From NCBI GenBank assembly GCA_963674475.2, contig CAXXFQ010000021.1, forward strand, positions 62,001 to 126,000: a stretch of 64,000 nt of DNA, given 5' to 3'. The notes under the pieces are model-generated. The model was not told where the DNA came from and did not search any database. It saw only the letters and a program-made list of their open reading frames with translations. The translations under genes were made by a program, and so were the position numbers. Positions 51,985-61,435 of this stretch are shown here, in pieces. The stretch's first letter is position 1; each line of letters opens with the position of its first letter. The stretch is from CAXXFQ01 sp963674475 (lineage in GTDB: Bacteria; Planctomycetota; Planctomycetia; Pirellulales; Thermoguttaceae).

Positions 51985-52203
51985 ATGCCGAAGTCGATCT
52001 TGGAAGCGATCAAACTGGGACTTTGGGAGTTCGAGCCAACGGAAGTCGAGAGCGGTCGTTATGATGCTACGGAAGCTATGCCGGGAACCAAGGAAAAGTT
52101 AGGCGTATTGGCCGAGCGGGTCGCTTCGGGGTTACCTTTGTGGCATCCGAACGATCGTGAAGATTTGGATCAACTGCCGATCGAAAAGCGAAAGCCCCGA
52201 TAG
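51985..52203 (+). CDS. Small conserved planctomycete-type protein, 72 aa
   Basis: MPKSILEAIKLGLWEFEP at the start and ASGLPLWHPNDRED near the end; between them an Asp/Glu-rich helix with PGTKEKLGVLAERV. AAGGAGGGAGGG stands before the ATG and a promoter lies upstream, so it is surely expressed. I recall similar small proteins annotated only as hypothetical in planctomycetes, with the ending LWHP.D; no function is known. It has no membrane segment or Cys. Confidence 0.82.
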   Translation: MPKSILEAIKLGLWEFEPTEVESGRYDATEAMPGTKEKLGVLAERVASGLPLWHPNDREDLDQLPIEKRKPR

Positions 52204-52489
52204 GCGGGTGAGTTGTGAGTCTAAAGAAAGATGATTCACGCAAGTTAAATAGGCCAGTCAAGTCAAGGGGAGGCAAGGGGAAGCGGGGTTTCTTCTCCCT
52301 TTTTGAACGATATATTCCGATAGAGATAGAGCCGGAAGGTTTTTCTGGAATTTTTGGATATTCTTACGATTTGGGAAACCTTTGGTTCTTTTGAGGGTTG
52401 GTTCTTTTGAGTACGATTTTTCCAGGTGGTTATTCTGAAAAAAACGATACCATTTTCTTACCTTCTTCTTGATAGGCATTTTCGTCAAG

Positions 52490-53422
52490 ATGTTTTTTTC
52501 TCTAGCGTCTGTGGTCTCTTGTTTTCGCTCGAAAGTTTCTCGTGCTATCGAACTGGTGAAGGAGCGAGAATGGGGCGTGTTGCTGGATCGCCTGATCCCG
52601 TTTGGGCTCTTTTGGTTTGATAAAGGTTATATCTTGCGATGCGAGGGTTTTTTCGAGCCGGAAGACGCCCCTCTTTCCCGAGAAGGATCACGCAAACCCG
52701 TTTGTGAAAAGAACGTTTCAGACGGTGTTGCTTCTGGCAATGTTGTTTCAGACAGTGCCGCTTCAGATAGTGCCGCTTTTGACGGCACGGATTCGAAGGA
52801 AAACGGTTTTCGATTCCGGCCTGCTTCGTCGGACGACTTGCCCACGCTTCTTATGGGATTGAATGAAACCGACTCTGGCAGCTTGGCAAAATGGTTCGAG
52901 CGTTGCGCCGCCAACGGGAATCTTTGTTACTTGGCCGAAAAGGAGGGGCGAGTAGCCGGGTATCTTTGGTTTTTTCCGCAAAAATATTCCTTGAAGCTGG
53001 AAGCAAACCGTCGAGCTCAGGATGCCGAGAGTTTTGTTGATTTCGAGATGAACGCGGGGGCCGGTTTTATCGGGAACGTTTTTGTTCAGCCGGAATTTCG
53101 TCGTCAAGGCGTTTATGGAAAATTATTGGACGCGTTGCGGCAGCAGGGGGTCCTTTCGGCAGAGAAAAACTATTTCTACAGCGTGGTTGCCGGGTACAAT
53201 CGCGTGTCTCTTGCCGCCCATAAACGATTGGGATTCGAATCAGTGGGAACGGTTTGTCAGATCGGTTGTTGCACGTTCGAGTGGGTCGTTTTGAAAGCCC
53301 AGAGAAGGCGAACGATTCGAAGTCGACTTTTTCCCGGTCGCTCGGTGAGTGTGCGAGCTGAGTATTGGGAAAAGGGAGACGCCCACTTTTCCGTATTGCA
53401 GCAAGACGAACTAAGCAATTAG
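52490..53422 (+). CDS. GNAT-family N-acetyltransferase with low-complexity linker
   Basis: 310 aa. The C-terminal half is a GNAT fold: FIGNVFVQPEFRRQGVYGKLLDAL (about 190-213) contains the acetyl-CoA loop (RRQGVYGK), then NRVSLAAHKRLGFESVG. The N-terminal 60 residues have an aromatic-rich segment (GLFWFDKGYILRC). Between them a Ser/Asp/Ala-rich tract (VSDGVASGNVVSDSAASDSAAF, about 80-101, interrupted repeats) forms a flexible linker. The ATG at 52490 is used; a TTG seven codons upstream is possible. Substrate unknown. Confidence 0.85.
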   Translation: MFFSLASVVSCFRSKVSRAIELVKEREWGVLLDRLIPFGLFWFDKGYILRCEGFFEPEDAPLSREGSRKPVCEKNVSDGVASGNVVSDSAASDSAAFDGTDSKENGFRFRPASSDDLPTLLMGLNETDSGSLAKWFERCAANGNLCYLAEKEGRVAGYLWFFPQKYSLKLEANRRAQDAESFVDFEMNAGAGFIGNVFVQPEFRRQGVYGKLLDALRQQGVLSAEKNYFYSVVAGYNRVSLAAHKRLGFESVGTVCQIGCCTFEWVVLKAQRRRTIRSRLFPGRSVSVRAEYWEKGDAHFSVLQQDELSN

Positions 53423-53507
53423 AGTTCGGCCACCAAATCCGTTCGCTCTTTTCTTCACGGTCAAAAAGAACCGGCTAACCAAAAGTTGAAAACCGTCGAA
53501 AAAATCT

Positions 53508-54521
53508 ATGAAAAACGAATCTCATGACGTCGAGGCGGTGCAAGCTTTTTCGGAAGCTTACGGGGCGATTCGGGACGAGCTAAGTCGTTCGATTGTCGGG
53601 CAGGATCAGGTTCTCGAAACGCTTTTGATGGCGATGTTTTGTCGTGGGCATTGTCTTTTGGTCGGTGTGCCCGGATTGGCGAAAACGTTGATGATTCGTT
53701 CGTTGGCCGAGACCCTTTCGCTTTCGTTCCATCGAATTCAATTCACCCCCGATCTGATGCCGTCGGACATCACCGGGACCGAAGTGATTCAGGAGGATCG
53801 AACGACCGGGCATCGGAAGTTGGCCTTTTTACCGGGGCCGGTTTTCGCGCAGATGATTCTGGCTGATGAAATCAATCGGACGCCGCCGAAGACCCAAGCG
53901 GCCTTGTTGGAGGCGATGCAGGAACACCAATTGACCATTGGCGGGCAGTTGCACCGGTTGGAGGAACCTTTTTTGGTCCTCGCAACGCAGAATCCGATCG
54001 AGCAGGAGGGGACCTATCCGTTGCCCGAGGCGCAGTTGGATCGGTTCATGTTCGAGATTCTGGTCGATTATCCCAGCGAAGACGAGGAGATGGAGATCGT
54101 CCGGCGCACGACCGGCGATCTCGAGTGTAAACTGACACCCATGCTCGATGCGCGGCGGATTATTGAGCTCCAACGAACGGTCCGCCGGATTCCGGTGGCC
54201 GACTATCTGACTCGACTGGCGGTGAATCTGGTCCGTCTCAGCCGTCCAAATCGACCGGAAACGCCCGATTTCGTGAACGAACTGGTCCGATGGGGCGCTG
54301 GACCGCGGGCCAGCCAATATCTGGTGTTGGCCGCCAAGGCTCGGGCCGTTTTGTGCGGACGGTTCCATGTTGAGCAGTCCGATCTTCACGCGGCAGCCTA
54401 TCCGGTCCTTCGTCATCGAATTCTAATGAACTTCCACGCCGAAGCCGAGGGAATCCGGTCGGACGAACTGATCGGCCGTCTTTTGGAGCATGTATCGATC
54501 GAGAGCGAACGGTCTTCCTGA
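53508..54521 (+). CDS. MoxR-type AAA+ ATPase
   Basis: 337 aa. Walker A GVPGLAKT (about 50-57), Walker B ILADEINRTPPKTQAALLEAM, sensor 1 LATQNPIEQEGTYPLPEAQLDRF, and the C-terminal lid. MoxR ATPases act as chaperones, usually with DUF58 and von Willebrand-factor-type proteins encoded next door. Here the next gene is convergent, so the usual partners are missing. Confidence 0.94.
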   Translation: MKNESHDVEAVQAFSEAYGAIRDELSRSIVGQDQVLETLLMAMFCRGHCLLVGVPGLAKTLMIRSLAETLSLSFHRIQFTPDLMPSDITGTEVIQEDRTTGHRKLAFLPGPVFAQMILADEINRTPPKTQAALLEAMQEHQLTIGGQLHRLEEPFLVLATQNPIEQEGTYPLPEAQLDRFMFEILVDYPSEDEEMEIVRRTTGDLECKLTPMLDARRIIELQRTVRRIPVADYLTRLAVNLVRLSRPNRPETPDFVNELVRWGAGPRASQYLVLAAKARAVLCGRFHVEQSDLHAAAYPVLRHRILMNFHAEAEGIRSDELIGRLLEHVSIESERSS

Positions 54522-54561
54522 GGTTTTCACCTCTTCTTTTTTCATGAGGACCGAGAGATTT

Positions 54562-57500
54562 TTACTCGATCCTTTTGTCCTTGTGCTCCATGGGGATCTC
54601 GCCGTTGGCCGCGTGGAGAAAATCGCTCGACTCGGTGGCCGCTTTTTCTTCGAGGCGACTTAGCTTGGCATAAACCAGATAGACGGTTGGGACCAGGAGC
54701 AGGATCAGTAGGGTCGAGAATGCCAATCCGAAACAGAGAGTCGTTGCCATCGGGATGATGAACTGGGCTTGAAGCGAACGCTCGGTCAAAATCGGTAAGA
54801 GTCCCACGATGGTCGTCAGGGAGGTCAGCAGTACCGGACGGAAACGGCGTCGACCGGCGTCAATCAGCGCTTCTTTGAGCGGCATGCCGCTTCGGACGCG
54901 ATGGTTCATGAAGTCGATCAGCACGATCGAGTCGTTGACCACGACGCCGGTCAGCGCGACGAGACCGAAGATGCTGATGATCGTGAGATCGAGCCCTTGG
55001 ACGATATGGCCGATGATCGCTCCGATGAAGCCGAACGGAATGATGGCCAAGATCAAAAGGGGTTGGACATAGGAACGGAACTCGAGCGTCAGGAGGCCGA
55101 ACATGCCGCACAAGGCCAAGAGAAGTCCGATCAAAAGCCCTTGAACCGACTCGGCCGTATCGGCTTGTTGGCCTTCCCATCGCAATTGTAGATCGGGGTA
55201 TTTTTCCAGAAGGTCGGGAAAAAAGGTTTCCTTCATGTCGGCGACGATATCCCCGGCGTTGGCGATGCGGTTGTCGACGTCGGTGGTGATCGAAATCGAC
55301 CGGAACTGGTCGAGTCGGTTGATTTCCGAATAGCCTCGCTTGACTTCGACTTCGGCCAATTCGGTCAGGGGACGCTCTGCCGGACGCGGATCGGTTGACT
55401 CGGATTGGCCAAGAGCCCGCTGAATCAGTTCGGAGACCGACGGATTGACTCGAACGCGAATATCTTCAAAATTGGCCAGCGAACTTCGTTCCTCTTTGGG
55501 ATAGCGGACCATCAGTTTGACTTCGTGGCGGCCACGCTGCAGTCGCATCACCTCTTCGCCATAATAGGTCGCTCGGACCGTTTCGGCCAGGTCGGACGCG
55601 GTATTGCCCATCGCTTTGGCTTCGTCTTTGACGTGGATCTGATATTCCCACTTGCCTGGTTGCGAGTCGTCGGTAATATCGAAAACGCCCGGGTATTCGG
55701 CCAGTTTGGCTTTGCACAGTTCGATCGCTTTTTCCATCTCCTCCATGTGGTCCGGGGTCGTAAGGAGTCGAAATTCGATCGCTTTTCCCGGCGGTCCACC
55801 GGCTTGGGTGACATAGGTCAGGTTTTCAACGCCGGGAAATTCTCCCGCCCGTTTGCGCCAAAGGGAGATGACTTCATCGCTGCTGATATCGCGTAGTGAC
55901 GGGTCGACCAGTTCGAGTTCGACCAGGCCCAAGTGGCTTCCGGCCGCTTCAGGGACCGGCTCGTCCGAATCGGGCTGCCCGACGGAGCGATGGATCAAGA
56001 CGACCAGCGGTTGTCCGGTTCGCGCTTCGTATTCTCGGTTGACATCGAAGATAGCTCGTTCCAAGTCCTGGGTCGCTTTATCGGTCACGGGGGCCGGGGT
56101 ACCGTCGGGATAGGTGATCGAGGCTTTGACAATTTTCCCGTCGATTTTGGGGAAGAAGAGGAACTTGACCGTTCCCGAAACGTAGAGCCCCACGGACAAA
56201 AGCAAAATGGTTACCGCCGTGGCCAGGGTGACCGAAGGGCGGTTGAGTGAATGGCGGAGGGTCGGAATATAAGCGCGATGGATTGTCCATTGGAGTACGC
56301 GGGTCGAAAGGTTGTTGGCCCGCTGCAAGACGTTGACGGCGAACCAACGAAGGGCCCGTCTGATTTGATTGAGCAGCTCGACGGTAAAAGGAAAGAGGAC
56401 GACTAACAGCAGTCCACCGGCGATCAAGAAAGAGGTCTCGCGGGGGATGGCCCGATTGATCAATTGCCATGTCACGGCGGACCAGAGAATCACGGCGACG
56501 GGGGTCCAAATTAAAAGGAAACGCGGCCGTCGGCAGGCCTGAACCATACGGCCGAAGCGACCGGAAAGGGTCTCTTGCAGTTTGATTTCTTTGGAATGGG
56601 CCAAATGGCACGGTAGGATGAAGAGGACTTCGAACAACGAGAGCAAAAGCATCGAGATGACTGCCATCGGCAACGGGGCGATGAATTTTCCGATCACGCC
56701 AGGGACGAAAAGCAGTGGGAAAAAGGCAATGATGGTCGTCGAGACCGAAGCACAGACGCTGGGGACGACCTCGGCCGTTCCGTCGACGGTCGATTCGATG
56801 GGGCCTTTGCCCGATTGACGATGAGTGTAAACGTTTTCGCCCACGACGATCGCGTCATCGACCAAAATCCCCAGCGCTGTCAAAAAGGCGAAAAGCGACA
56901 TCATGTTCAGCGTTTGGTCGGTGCCAATCATGATGCCGAAGGCGCCAAGGATTGCAAACGGTAACCCCATCGCGACCCAAAATGCCAGGCGTCGCTCCAG
57001 AAAAATACCCAACACGATGAGGACCAAGATTAACCCTTGGACCCCGTTTTTGGTCAACAGATTGATCCGGTCGCGGACGATCACCGACATGTCTTGCCAA
57101 GTAACCAGTTCGTATCCGGGCGGGATCGTGATGCCGCCGGGTTGGTTGATGTTGTCCAGGAGGGCGTGGACCGAGTCGACGATTTCGAGAAGGTCTTCGC
57201 TCGAGGTTTTTTGGACCGCGACGATGACTGCCGGTCGCCCGTTGATTTGGTTGATCGAAGTGGTGTCTTCAAAGGCATCTGAAACGGTGCCAAGGTCGCC
57301 GATTGTCAGGACGACACCGTTTGGCTGGGAGATCAGCGGCAGTTCGGCGATTTCGTAACCGAGCAATCGTTTGTTTTTACCTCGCAGAAGCACCTCCTGC
57401 GACTCGGTTTTCATGTTGCCGCCGGGCAGTTCGATGTTTTCGCGACGTACCAGATTGGCCACCTCTTGGAGCGTCAGTCCGTATTTGCGAAGCGTTTTTT

Positions 57501-58080
57501 CCGAGATTTCGATATCGATTTGGTAGTCACGCTCCCCGACAAAGTCGACCTGGGAGGCGGGGGTCCGTTGGAGGATCGTGTTACGGACGTTTTCGGCGAT
57601 TTCGCGGAGACGGATTTCGGCTTCCGGATCGTCGTCGGTTTTGGGGCCGAGTACCCCGACCCGGATGGCCGGACGACGTAGTGTGATCTGCTTGATCTCC
57701 GGGTCTTCGGTCAGAAGGGGAAACGTCGAAATACGGTCGACTTCGGAACGGACTTCGTTGAGGATTTTCTGGACGTCGGGGACGTTGCCGTAAAGCTCGA
57801 TAATGACGACCCCGACCCCTTCGCGCGCGGTGGAATGGAGCTTTTTGATCCCGTCGATCGAACGGACCGCCTCTTCGATTTTCTGGCAGATCCCTTCCTC
57901 GACCTCTTCCGGGCTGGCGCCGGGGTAGGGGACGGAGACGGTAATGTACTCTAACTCGAACTCGGGAAAGACCTCGCGCCGGATCATGACCAGACTCACC
58001 AGGCCGACAAATAGGATGCCGACCATGAGCGTGTTCATGGTCGGGGTGTTTCGGATGGTCCATCGAATGAACGCCTTCAT
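54562..58080 (-). CDS. RND-family efflux transporter, inner-membrane subunit
   Basis: 1172 aa AcrB/MexB-like proton-driven pump. N-terminal helix, then GASPEEVEEGI, TVSVPYPGASPEEV and the tandem porter domains; the helix-4 GILVDDAIVVGENV carries the two aspartates of proton relay, and the second half repeats the layout (FIGAIIGHIVQGLDL, GVVVNDSIVLIDFMNHR). About 100 residues longer than usual, with extra sequence between helices 6 and 7 (a second hydrophobic pair near FLLIWTPVAVILW and SFLIAGGLLLVVLF). Starts four bases inside the adaptor gene end. Confidence 0.95.
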   Translation of the reverse strand: MKAFIRWTIRNTPTMNTLMVGILFVGLVSLVMIRREVFPEFELEYITVSVPYPGASPEEVEEGICQKIEEAVRSIDGIKKLHSTAREGVGVVIIELYGNVPDVQKILNEVRSEVDRISTFPLLTEDPEIKQITLRRPAIRVGVLGPKTDDDPEAEIRLREIAENVRNTILQRTPASQVDFVGERDYQIDIEISEKTLRKYGLTLQEVANLVRRENIELPGGNMKTESQEVLLRGKNKRLLGYEIAELPLISQPNGVVLTIGDLGTVSDAFEDTTSINQINGRPAVIVAVQKTSSEDLLEIVDSVHALLDNINQPGGITIPPGYELVTWQDMSVIVRDRINLLTKNGVQGLILVLIVLGIFLERRLAFWVAMGLPFAILGAFGIMIGTDQTLNMMSLFAFLTALGILVDDAIVVGENVYTHRQSGKGPIESTVDGTAEVVPSVCASVSTTIIAFFPLLFVPGVIGKFIAPLPMAVISMLLLSLFEVLFILPCHLAHSKEIKLQETLSGRFGRMVQACRRPRFLLIWTPVAVILWSAVTWQLINRAIPRETSFLIAGGLLLVVLFPFTVELLNQIRRALRWFAVNVLQRANNLSTRVLQWTIHRAYIPTLRHSLNRPSVTLATAVTILLLSVGLYVSGTVKFLFFPKIDGKIVKASITYPDGTPAPVTDKATQDLERAIFDVNREYEARTGQPLVVLIHRSVGQPDSDEPVPEAAGSHLGLVELELVDPSLRDISSDEVISLWRKRAGEFPGVENLTYVTQAGGPPGKAIEFRLLTTPDHMEEMEKAIELCKAKLAEYPGVFDITDDSQPGKWEYQIHVKDEAKAMGNTASDLAETVRATYYGEEVMRLQRGRHEVKLMVRYPKEERSSLANFEDIRVRVNPSVSELIQRALGQSESTDPRPAERPLTELAEVEVKRGYSEINRLDQFRSISITTDVDNRIANAGDIVADMKETFFPDLLEKYPDLQLRWEGQQADTAESVQGLLIGLLLALCGMFGLLTLEFRSYVQPLLILAIIPFGFIGAIIGHIVQGLDLTIISIFGLVALTGVVVNDSIVLIDFMNHRVRSGMPLKEALIDAGRRRFRPVLLTSLTTIVGLLPILTERSLQAQFIIPMATTLCFGLAFSTLLILLLVPTVYLVYAKLSRLEEKAATESSDFLHAANGEIPMEHKDKRIE

Positions 58081-59507
58081 CGTGGTTTGGTCTCCTCCTG
58101 CGAAGGCGTTTTTTCTTCCTTCTGACGTACTTCCATCCCGTCTTCCACGAATGCCATCGGGACGACCACCACTTGATCGCCGATGTTCAATTGCCCTTTC
58201 TTTCGCGGTTGGACGATGGCCGTCTCGCCGCTGACACCGACCACATAGACCGGCACGACATGCAAACGGTTATCGCGAACGGCCCACACCCGATTGCCGG
58301 GACGAATTGCTTTTTCCGGGACGCGTAACAGGGGGGATTTCGGTTTTGTATGGATGATCAAATCGACGAACATCCCTCGGACCAGCGCTTCGGGCCCTTG
58401 CCACGCTTGACCTTCTTCCTCTTCGATTTTCTTCCCCTCCGTGTCGATTATGTGAACGCGATCCGGTTCGAGGACGATCACTGTACACGGGACGGTTCGC
58501 GTCGTTTCGTCGATACCGATTCCGCGGTAGCGGGTTAAAACCCCGTTCCATCGGTACGCTTTATCGTTAAGACGATAGATGACCGTCGTCGGCGTCGGGG
58601 GCAGTTGGTAGCTTCGCGCGCCGGGCACCTTTGAAGGGTCGGGGAGCGGCTTTTTGCCTTGACTTAGGACCCAGTACAGTTGTTTCATCCGCAGATTGCA
58701 ATGAACTTCCACTTTGGAGACGTCTTCCATCTCGGCCACGGCTTTTCCGATGGGGAGGAAATCGTCCTTTTCGACCTCGTCGCGGACGATCATGCCATCA
58801 ATCGGAGCGCGGATTTCGGTCCGCTCGAGTTCAAGCCGCGCCTTTTCCAAAAGGATCGAATTCAGTTCCCGGGCACTGAGCAGTCGTTCACGTTGGATTC
58901 GGTAGACGCGAAGCTGATTTTCGAGGACGATCAACGAGTTTTGGGCTGCCAACTCGTTGCGTCTTTCTGCGTCGAGTGCCGATTCAGTGACGTAGTTCTT
59001 TTTGCTGAGTTTCGTCAGTCGTCCGACTTCTCGCTGGATCAACTTCGTATTCTTCTTGGCGATCTCGATGAGCGAATCGATGTTTTTGATCTGGACGTCC
59101 AATTCGGCAAGACTGATGCCCGCCTGTTTGTGCTGTTCGGTGAGTCGTCGGACCTCGATCTCGTAATCGCGGGGATCGATTTTGACCAGTAACGTTCCCT
59201 TGGGCACATAACAACCGGCTTGACAAAGGGGCGATTTTTCGACCACTTCCCCGGCGACTTCGGTGGCCAACGTGATCACCCGATGGGGAACTACAATTCC
59301 GTCGACGTCGAGATCCAGCCCGTCGGTTTGTGCGACGACCGGGACCGTTTCGACCAACGGCGGCAGGGGGGCTTCTGGCGGTCGAGTGAGCGTTTGGGGA
59401 CGTCCATATTTGTAGATCGCCGTCAGTCCACCAATGCCGATTGCGAGAATCAACATCGGCAGGAAGATTCGTATCAGGTTGGCGAGATAGCGAGGGAACG
59501 TTCCCAT
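58077..59507 (-). CDS. RND periplasmic adaptor (HlyD/MFP family)
   Basis: 476 aa. An N-terminal membrane anchor (about 9-30) is followed by a lipoyl-like half (VDGIVVPHRVITLATEVAGEV), a long alpha-hairpin (about 120-225), the second lipoyl half (TEIRAPIDGMIVRDEV) and beta-barrel domains. Links the inner-membrane pump to an outer-membrane channel, which is not encoded here. Middle gene of the TetR-adaptor-pump operon. Confidence 0.94.
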   Translation of the reverse strand: MGTFPRYLANLIRIFLPMLILAIGIGGLTAIYKYGRPQTLTRPPEAPLPPLVETVPVVAQTDGLDLDVDGIVVPHRVITLATEVAGEVVEKSPLCQAGCYVPKGTLLVKIDPRDYEIEVRRLTEQHKQAGISLAELDVQIKNIDSLIEIAKKNTKLIQREVGRLTKLSKKNYVTESALDAERRNELAAQNSLIVLENQLRVYRIQRERLLSARELNSILLEKARLELERTEIRAPIDGMIVRDEVEKDDFLPIGKAVAEMEDVSKVEVHCNLRMKQLYWVLSQGKKPLPDPSKVPGARSYQLPPTPTTVIYRLNDKAYRWNGVLTRYRGIGIDETTRTVPCTVIVLEPDRVHIIDTEGKKIEEEEGQAWQGPEALVRGMFVDLIIHTKPKSPLLRVPEKAIRPGNRVWAVRDNRLHVVPVYVVGVSGETAIVQPRKKGQLNIGDQVVVVPMAFVEDGMEVRQKEEKTPSQEETKPR

Positions 59508-59580
59508 GGTCGTGATGCCTATCGGTCTAATTTCGTTTTGAGTAAGGGTTGGTTTCTGGTTACGGATTTATGATTGCAGC

Positions 59581-60309
59581 TCAGCGGGGCTTTATCTTTT
59601 CTAGTAGGTGGTCCGGCTCGGTTTCATTCGAAAAAGTTTTGTTGGGTAGCAACTCAAAAATTTCGTTTTCAGCGGTGATTCGCTTCTCCCAGTCGGGCGC
59701 TTCGAGACCCAAGAAGGCAAAACAGTTTGCCGTAATGTGGTCGAGTAAGGCGTCCAGGTTGAAATGGGCGCGGTCCTCTTCGTCGAGCAACATCCAAGGG
59801 AGTTTTTCGGACAGGTCGTAGAAGTAGAGAATCTGGGCGAAAATGCTCATCGTGAGCTTATAGAGATGGTGGCGTGGGAGCGACTCGGGGAGAATTTCTT
59901 GAAGCACCTTTACAAAACGGTCGGCAATCTTTCGGGCATTTTGGCCGATCATCTCGCGCCCGATCGGCGTCGGACGCATGATTTCGTGGTGGATCAGTCG
60001 TTTTTTCCAGGAAGAGGGATCACCGCCCAGGATTTGAGTGGCCCGTTCTCGGATTAAAAGGCGGATTTTTTCAGCAGGTGGGAGCCCTTCTAGTTGTTCT
60101 GGGGGGATTTGAATAGCCATTTCTTCGGCTGCTTGGCGAAGTACTTCGGTATAGAGGTGTTTTTTGCTACCGAAGTAATAGTTGATCCCCGCCGCGTTGA
60201 CCCCGGCTCGGTGAGCGATTTCACGAACGGTGGTTTCGGAGAACCCCTTTTCCGAGAAAAGGTTCCCGGCCGCTTCAAGAATGCGATCTTTGGGGTCATC
60301 TCGCGACAT
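59581..60309 (-). CDS. TetR-family regulator of the RND efflux operon
   Basis: 242 aa. Helix-turn-helix in the first 55 residues (RILEAAGNLFSEKGFSETTVREIAHRAGVNAAGINYYFGSKKHLY region), followed by a ligand-binding domain of the CecR/DUF1956 type (MRPTPIGREMI). It lies 73 bases upstream of the adaptor gene in the same direction, so it is probably a local repressor that regulates itself. A 16-bp palindrome at 60445-60460 is the candidate operator. Confidence 0.95.
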   Translation of the reverse strand: MSRDDPKDRILEAAGNLFSEKGFSETTVREIAHRAGVNAAGINYYFGSKKHLYTEVLRQAAEEMAIQIPPEQLEGLPPAEKIRLLIRERATQILGGDPSSWKKRLIHHEIMRPTPIGREMIGQNARKIADRFVKVLQEILPESLPRHHLYKLTMSIFAQILYFYDLSEKLPWMLLDEEDRAHFNLDALLDHITANCFAFLGLEAPDWEKRITAENEIFELLPNKTFSNETEPDHLLEKIKPR

Positions 60310-60784
60310 AATTTAGCTATTGTAGGGGGTGTGTACTTAGCTATAAAGTCGAATCTTCGTGGCTTTTGTCTCTCCGTTTGTGGGAGCCGTGCGTCCCTTT
60401 TTTTGATGGAAAGACGGGGCGTAAGAAGATTCTGAACAATTGTATTAAACGCTTGTTTAAAAAGGAAGGGAGGGCAAGCAGTGATGATAAGGAATTGCGA
60501 AGGAAAGAGAAAGAAGCTAACGATAAAACAAGATTTTACTATAGGGGAGCCTGGGTAAAATTCTTGAGCAGAGGTAGGTGTAATTTTTTCTCTCTCCCTG
60601 GAAAAGTTTCTTGAGCGTGCGATAATTTTTTCAAAAAAACCATCTGCTTTGGATGGGAGATAGTTTCCTTGATCGATCGAAAAAGGTAAGCTTAAAGCAT
60701 GAACCTGTTATGCGATGATGGACTTCTCGAGAATCAAAACTGGTAAATACGGTTTTATCAAAAATCCTTGGGGGAGCGAGATTC
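60310..60784. other. Divergent regulatory region, no gene seen
   Basis: Holds the promoters of the TetR operon (minus) and the desulfoferrodoxin gene (plus). Besides the palindrome at 60445, TTAGCTAT occurs twice (60313-60320 and 60337-60344) next to the TetR gene start, as a direct repeat with 24-bp spacing. Confidence 0.5.
60445..60460. promoter_or_regulatory. Candidate TetR operator TTAAAC-GCTT-GTTTAA
   Basis: Perfect six-base arms with a four-base centre. The AAACGNNTGTTT-type core is what CecR-like TetR repressors bind. It lies about 135 bp before the TetR start. Confidence 0.55.
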
Positions 60785-61159
60785 ATGACTCAACAAAGAC
60801 AAGTTTATTTGTGTGAGGTCTGTGGGAACCTGGTGGAAGTACTTCGGGCTGGAGCTGGGGAGTTGGTTTGTTGTGGGCAGTCGATGAAACTGCAGACGGA
60901 GAACACGACCGACGCTGCCGTAGAAAAACATGTGCCGGTGGTGGAGACGATAGGGGATCAAATCAAGGTCCAGGTGGGAAGTGTTCCTCACCCTATGCAG
61001 GAAGACCACTTTATCGAGTGGATCGAGGTCTCCAGCGGGGGCTCGACCATGCACAAACATCTTTTACCTGGGGACGCGCCCGAAGCGAGTTTTCCATTGC
61101 CCGAAGGACTTTATCAGGTTCGGGCCTACTGCAATTTACACGGCTTGTGGAAGGCTTGA
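60785..61159 (+). CDS. dfx: Desulfoferrodoxin (superoxide reductase)
   Basis: 124 aa two-iron superoxide reductase. The N-terminal desulforedoxin site is CEVCGN...VCCGQ (four Cys); the catalytic centre has EKHVPV, HPMQEDHFIEWIE and CNLHGLWK with the expected His ligands and Cys. It reduces superoxide to peroxide without making O2, typical of anaerobes. Transcribed apart from its neighbours. Confidence 0.97.
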   Translation: MTQQRQVYLCEVCGNLVEVLRAGAGELVCCGQSMKLQTENTTDAAVEKHVPVVETIGDQIKVQVGSVPHPMQEDHFIEWIEVSSGGSTMHKHLLPGDAPEASFPLPEGLYQVRAYCNLHGLWKA

Positions 61160-61435
61160 AAAACCTCGGGGCCCTTTTGAAGTAAATGGACTACCAAAGT
61201 GGATCGGGTTGCGATTTCACTTTTGGTCTCTTTAGGGGGAGTTTCTTTTTTTGAGTGCGGAGGCGGTATTATTTCCGTTCGCTCATGTCCCTGCTGAAGA
61301 GACCTTCGGGGAACGCAAAACCGTGCTTTTCGGTAGGCCATCTGCATTTTGGCCCCGTTTGATTTCGATTCTTGATGCTTGATAGGAATAAAAAAACGGC
61401 CGCACTCGCTTTTCGTTGCGAGAGAAAAGATTGTC

